From: JBGSLA01 sp041740935
Lineage (GTDB): Bacteria; Desulfobacterota; Desulfobaccia; Desulfobaccales; 0-14-0-80-60-11
DNA length: 21,636 nt
Assembly: GCA_041740935.1 (NCBI GenBank)
Contig: JBGSLA010000206.1
Location: 1 to 21,636 of the forward strand
Direction of reading: 5' to 3'
Positions 21,223 to 21,636 of this stretch are shown here, piece by piece. The first letter of the stretch is position 1, and every line of letters starts with the position of its first letter. The notes beneath the pieces are model-generated. The model did no database searches. It saw only the letters and a program-made list of their open reading frames with translations, and was not told the origin of the DNA. A program made the translations under genes and the position numbers.

Positions 21223-21248
21223 CCGGTAGCACGGGCTTCCAGCCCGTG
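21223..21248. repeat. ACGGGCT-TCC-AGCCCGT hairpin module, copy 2
   Basis: CCGGTAG followed by an 8-bp stem CACGGGCT / AGCCCGTG (21230-21248). The first 25 bp match 13492-13516 at 24 positions. Confidence 0.82.
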
Positions 21249-21277
21249 GGAACCCCTCCCTCCTCGCCAACTTTTTC

Positions 21278-21322
21278 TAACCGCTCCTCATGGGCCGGTG
21301 GCCCACCCGCAAAGCATGAAAA
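21278..21322. repeat. CACCCG-AAA dispersed module, copy D
   Basis: 45 bp, 41 of 45 identical to copy C. The sequence after it (CAGGGCAGGCTTCTTGCCC) again forms an imperfect hairpin. Confidence 0.85.
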
Positions 21323-21353
21323 GACAGGGCAGGCTTCTTGCCCGCCGCTATAA

Positions 21354-21388
21354 CCTTGGACTTTGGACCTTGGACCTTGGACTTTTTA
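21354..21388. repeat. Heptanucleotide array 4 (5 units, inverted)
   Basis: CCTTGGA, CTTTGGA, CCTTGGA, CCTTGGA and CTTTTTA in 7-bp phase. This is the reverse complement of the TCCAAGG/TCCAAAG units of array 1, so the family occurs in both orientations. It ends 33 bp before the pbpC-like start. Confidence 0.88.
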
Positions 21389-21421
21389 TAACCGCAAACC
21401 GAAAACACCTTTGATGACGCC

Positions 21422-21636
21422 ATGCGCTCCTTAAAAAACCTCATCCCTGGGCGAAAAATCTTATGGGGCCTGGTGTTCCTGGTGGGCTTGGGGCTCGCCG
21501 GGGGCCTTGTGTACCTGGAAGCCGCCTCCCGGGTGGACATGGCCGCCCTGGCCCCGGTGCCCGGTCCCCTGGTCACGGACCGGCAAGGCCGGATCCTGCG
21601 TCTGGCGCCGGGGCCTGAGGGCCTGCGGGCAGTGAA
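21422..21636 (+). CDS. Probable penicillin-binding protein 1C, N-terminus (partial)
   Basis: The first 71 codons of a gene that runs off the window are visible. The protein starts with a basic cytoplasmic stub (MRSLKNLIPGRK), one membrane-spanning segment (about residues 13-33), then a periplasmic part with PGPLVTDRQGRILRLAPGPEG. The V-TDRQGRILR string resembles the start of the linker before the transglycosylase domain in PbpC, where VLDRDGRLLR-type sequence is usual. PbpC is a bifunctional peptidoglycan synthase homologue. The catalytic domains lie outside, so the call is tentative. No strong ribosome-binding site precedes the ATG. Confidence 0.6.
   Translation, partial: MRSLKNLIPGRKILWGLVFLVGLGLAGGLVYLEAASRVDMAALAPVPGPLVTDRQGRILRLAPGPEGLRAV

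Larger units (their letters stand above)
20588..21421. other. Gene-free repeat island
   Basis: About 830 bp separate the permease from the penicillin-binding protein and hold no gene. From about 20740 on it is a mosaic of three copies of a 34-45 bp dispersed module, at least eight short palindromes and a heptad array. Open frames crossing it repeat near-identical peptides (for example GGPPAKHEK twice on the + strand) because they translate repeats, so they should not be annotated as proteins. Confidence 0.8.

Noticed and set aside
20785..21353. Several small open frames in the repeat island
   Set aside because: Their peptides repeat each other because they translate the dispersed module; no ribosome-binding site or protein-like pattern.

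Overview
The window reads as chromosome from a GC-rich anaerobic bacterium. The best guess is a Desulfobacterota (deltaproteobacterial, Syntrophobacterales/Desulfobacca-like) lineage. That guess is an inference from gene content: an indolepyruvate:ferredoxin oxidoreductase, an archease-RtcB pair, a short HPr-enzyme I operon next to smpB, and ffh fused to the rpsP-trmD-rplS cluster. Nearly all genes lie on the + strand; only the AI-2E-type permease near the right end is on the - strand. No rRNA, tRNA, CRISPR array, transposase or phage gene was recognised.

Layout. 1-1209: end of a BioH-like hydrolase and bioC (pimeloyl moiety of biotin). 1210-1706: gene-free, with a small palindromic repeat and an A+T-rich promoter-like stretch. 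1707-4800: iorA, a small exported protein, and iorB, closed by a terminator hairpin. 4908-6803: archease and rtcB (RNA ligation). 6803-7023: an intergenic gap made mostly of two heptanucleotide arrays. 7024-11828: the classic translation/secretion cluster ffh, rpsP, khpA, rimM, trmD, rplS, rnhB, yraN, with a third heptad array before rpsP. 11829-13688: an accessory islet, holding an A+T-rich trypsin-like protease gene, a small exported protein gene and a repeat-rich gap. 13689-14549: rsmI. 14732-17270: HPr, enzyme I and smpB, joined by ATGA overlaps. 17324-19300: a DUF1992 protein, a DUF374 acyltransferase-like protein and a SWIM zinc-finger protein. 19337-20587 (-): AI-2E family permease. 20588-21421: a gene-free block of short palindromes and dispersed repeats. 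21422-end: N-terminus of a probable penicillin-binding protein 1C.

Most genes are housekeeping and conserved in order. The unusual material is between them. Four arrays of exactly 7-bp units follow the pattern YYY-A-RRR. One starts on the rtcB stop codon and another runs into the ffh start codon, leaving ffh without a visible Shine-Dalgarno sequence. A second repeat system consists of small hairpins and dispersed 25-45 bp modules, shared between gaps at 1.5, 13.2-13.7, 14.6 and 20.7-21.4 kb. Other points of interest are the lone A+T-rich protease inserted between yraN and rsmI, an HPr whose regulatory serine position is aspartate, and a secreted protein gene lying between the two subunits of the ior operon.
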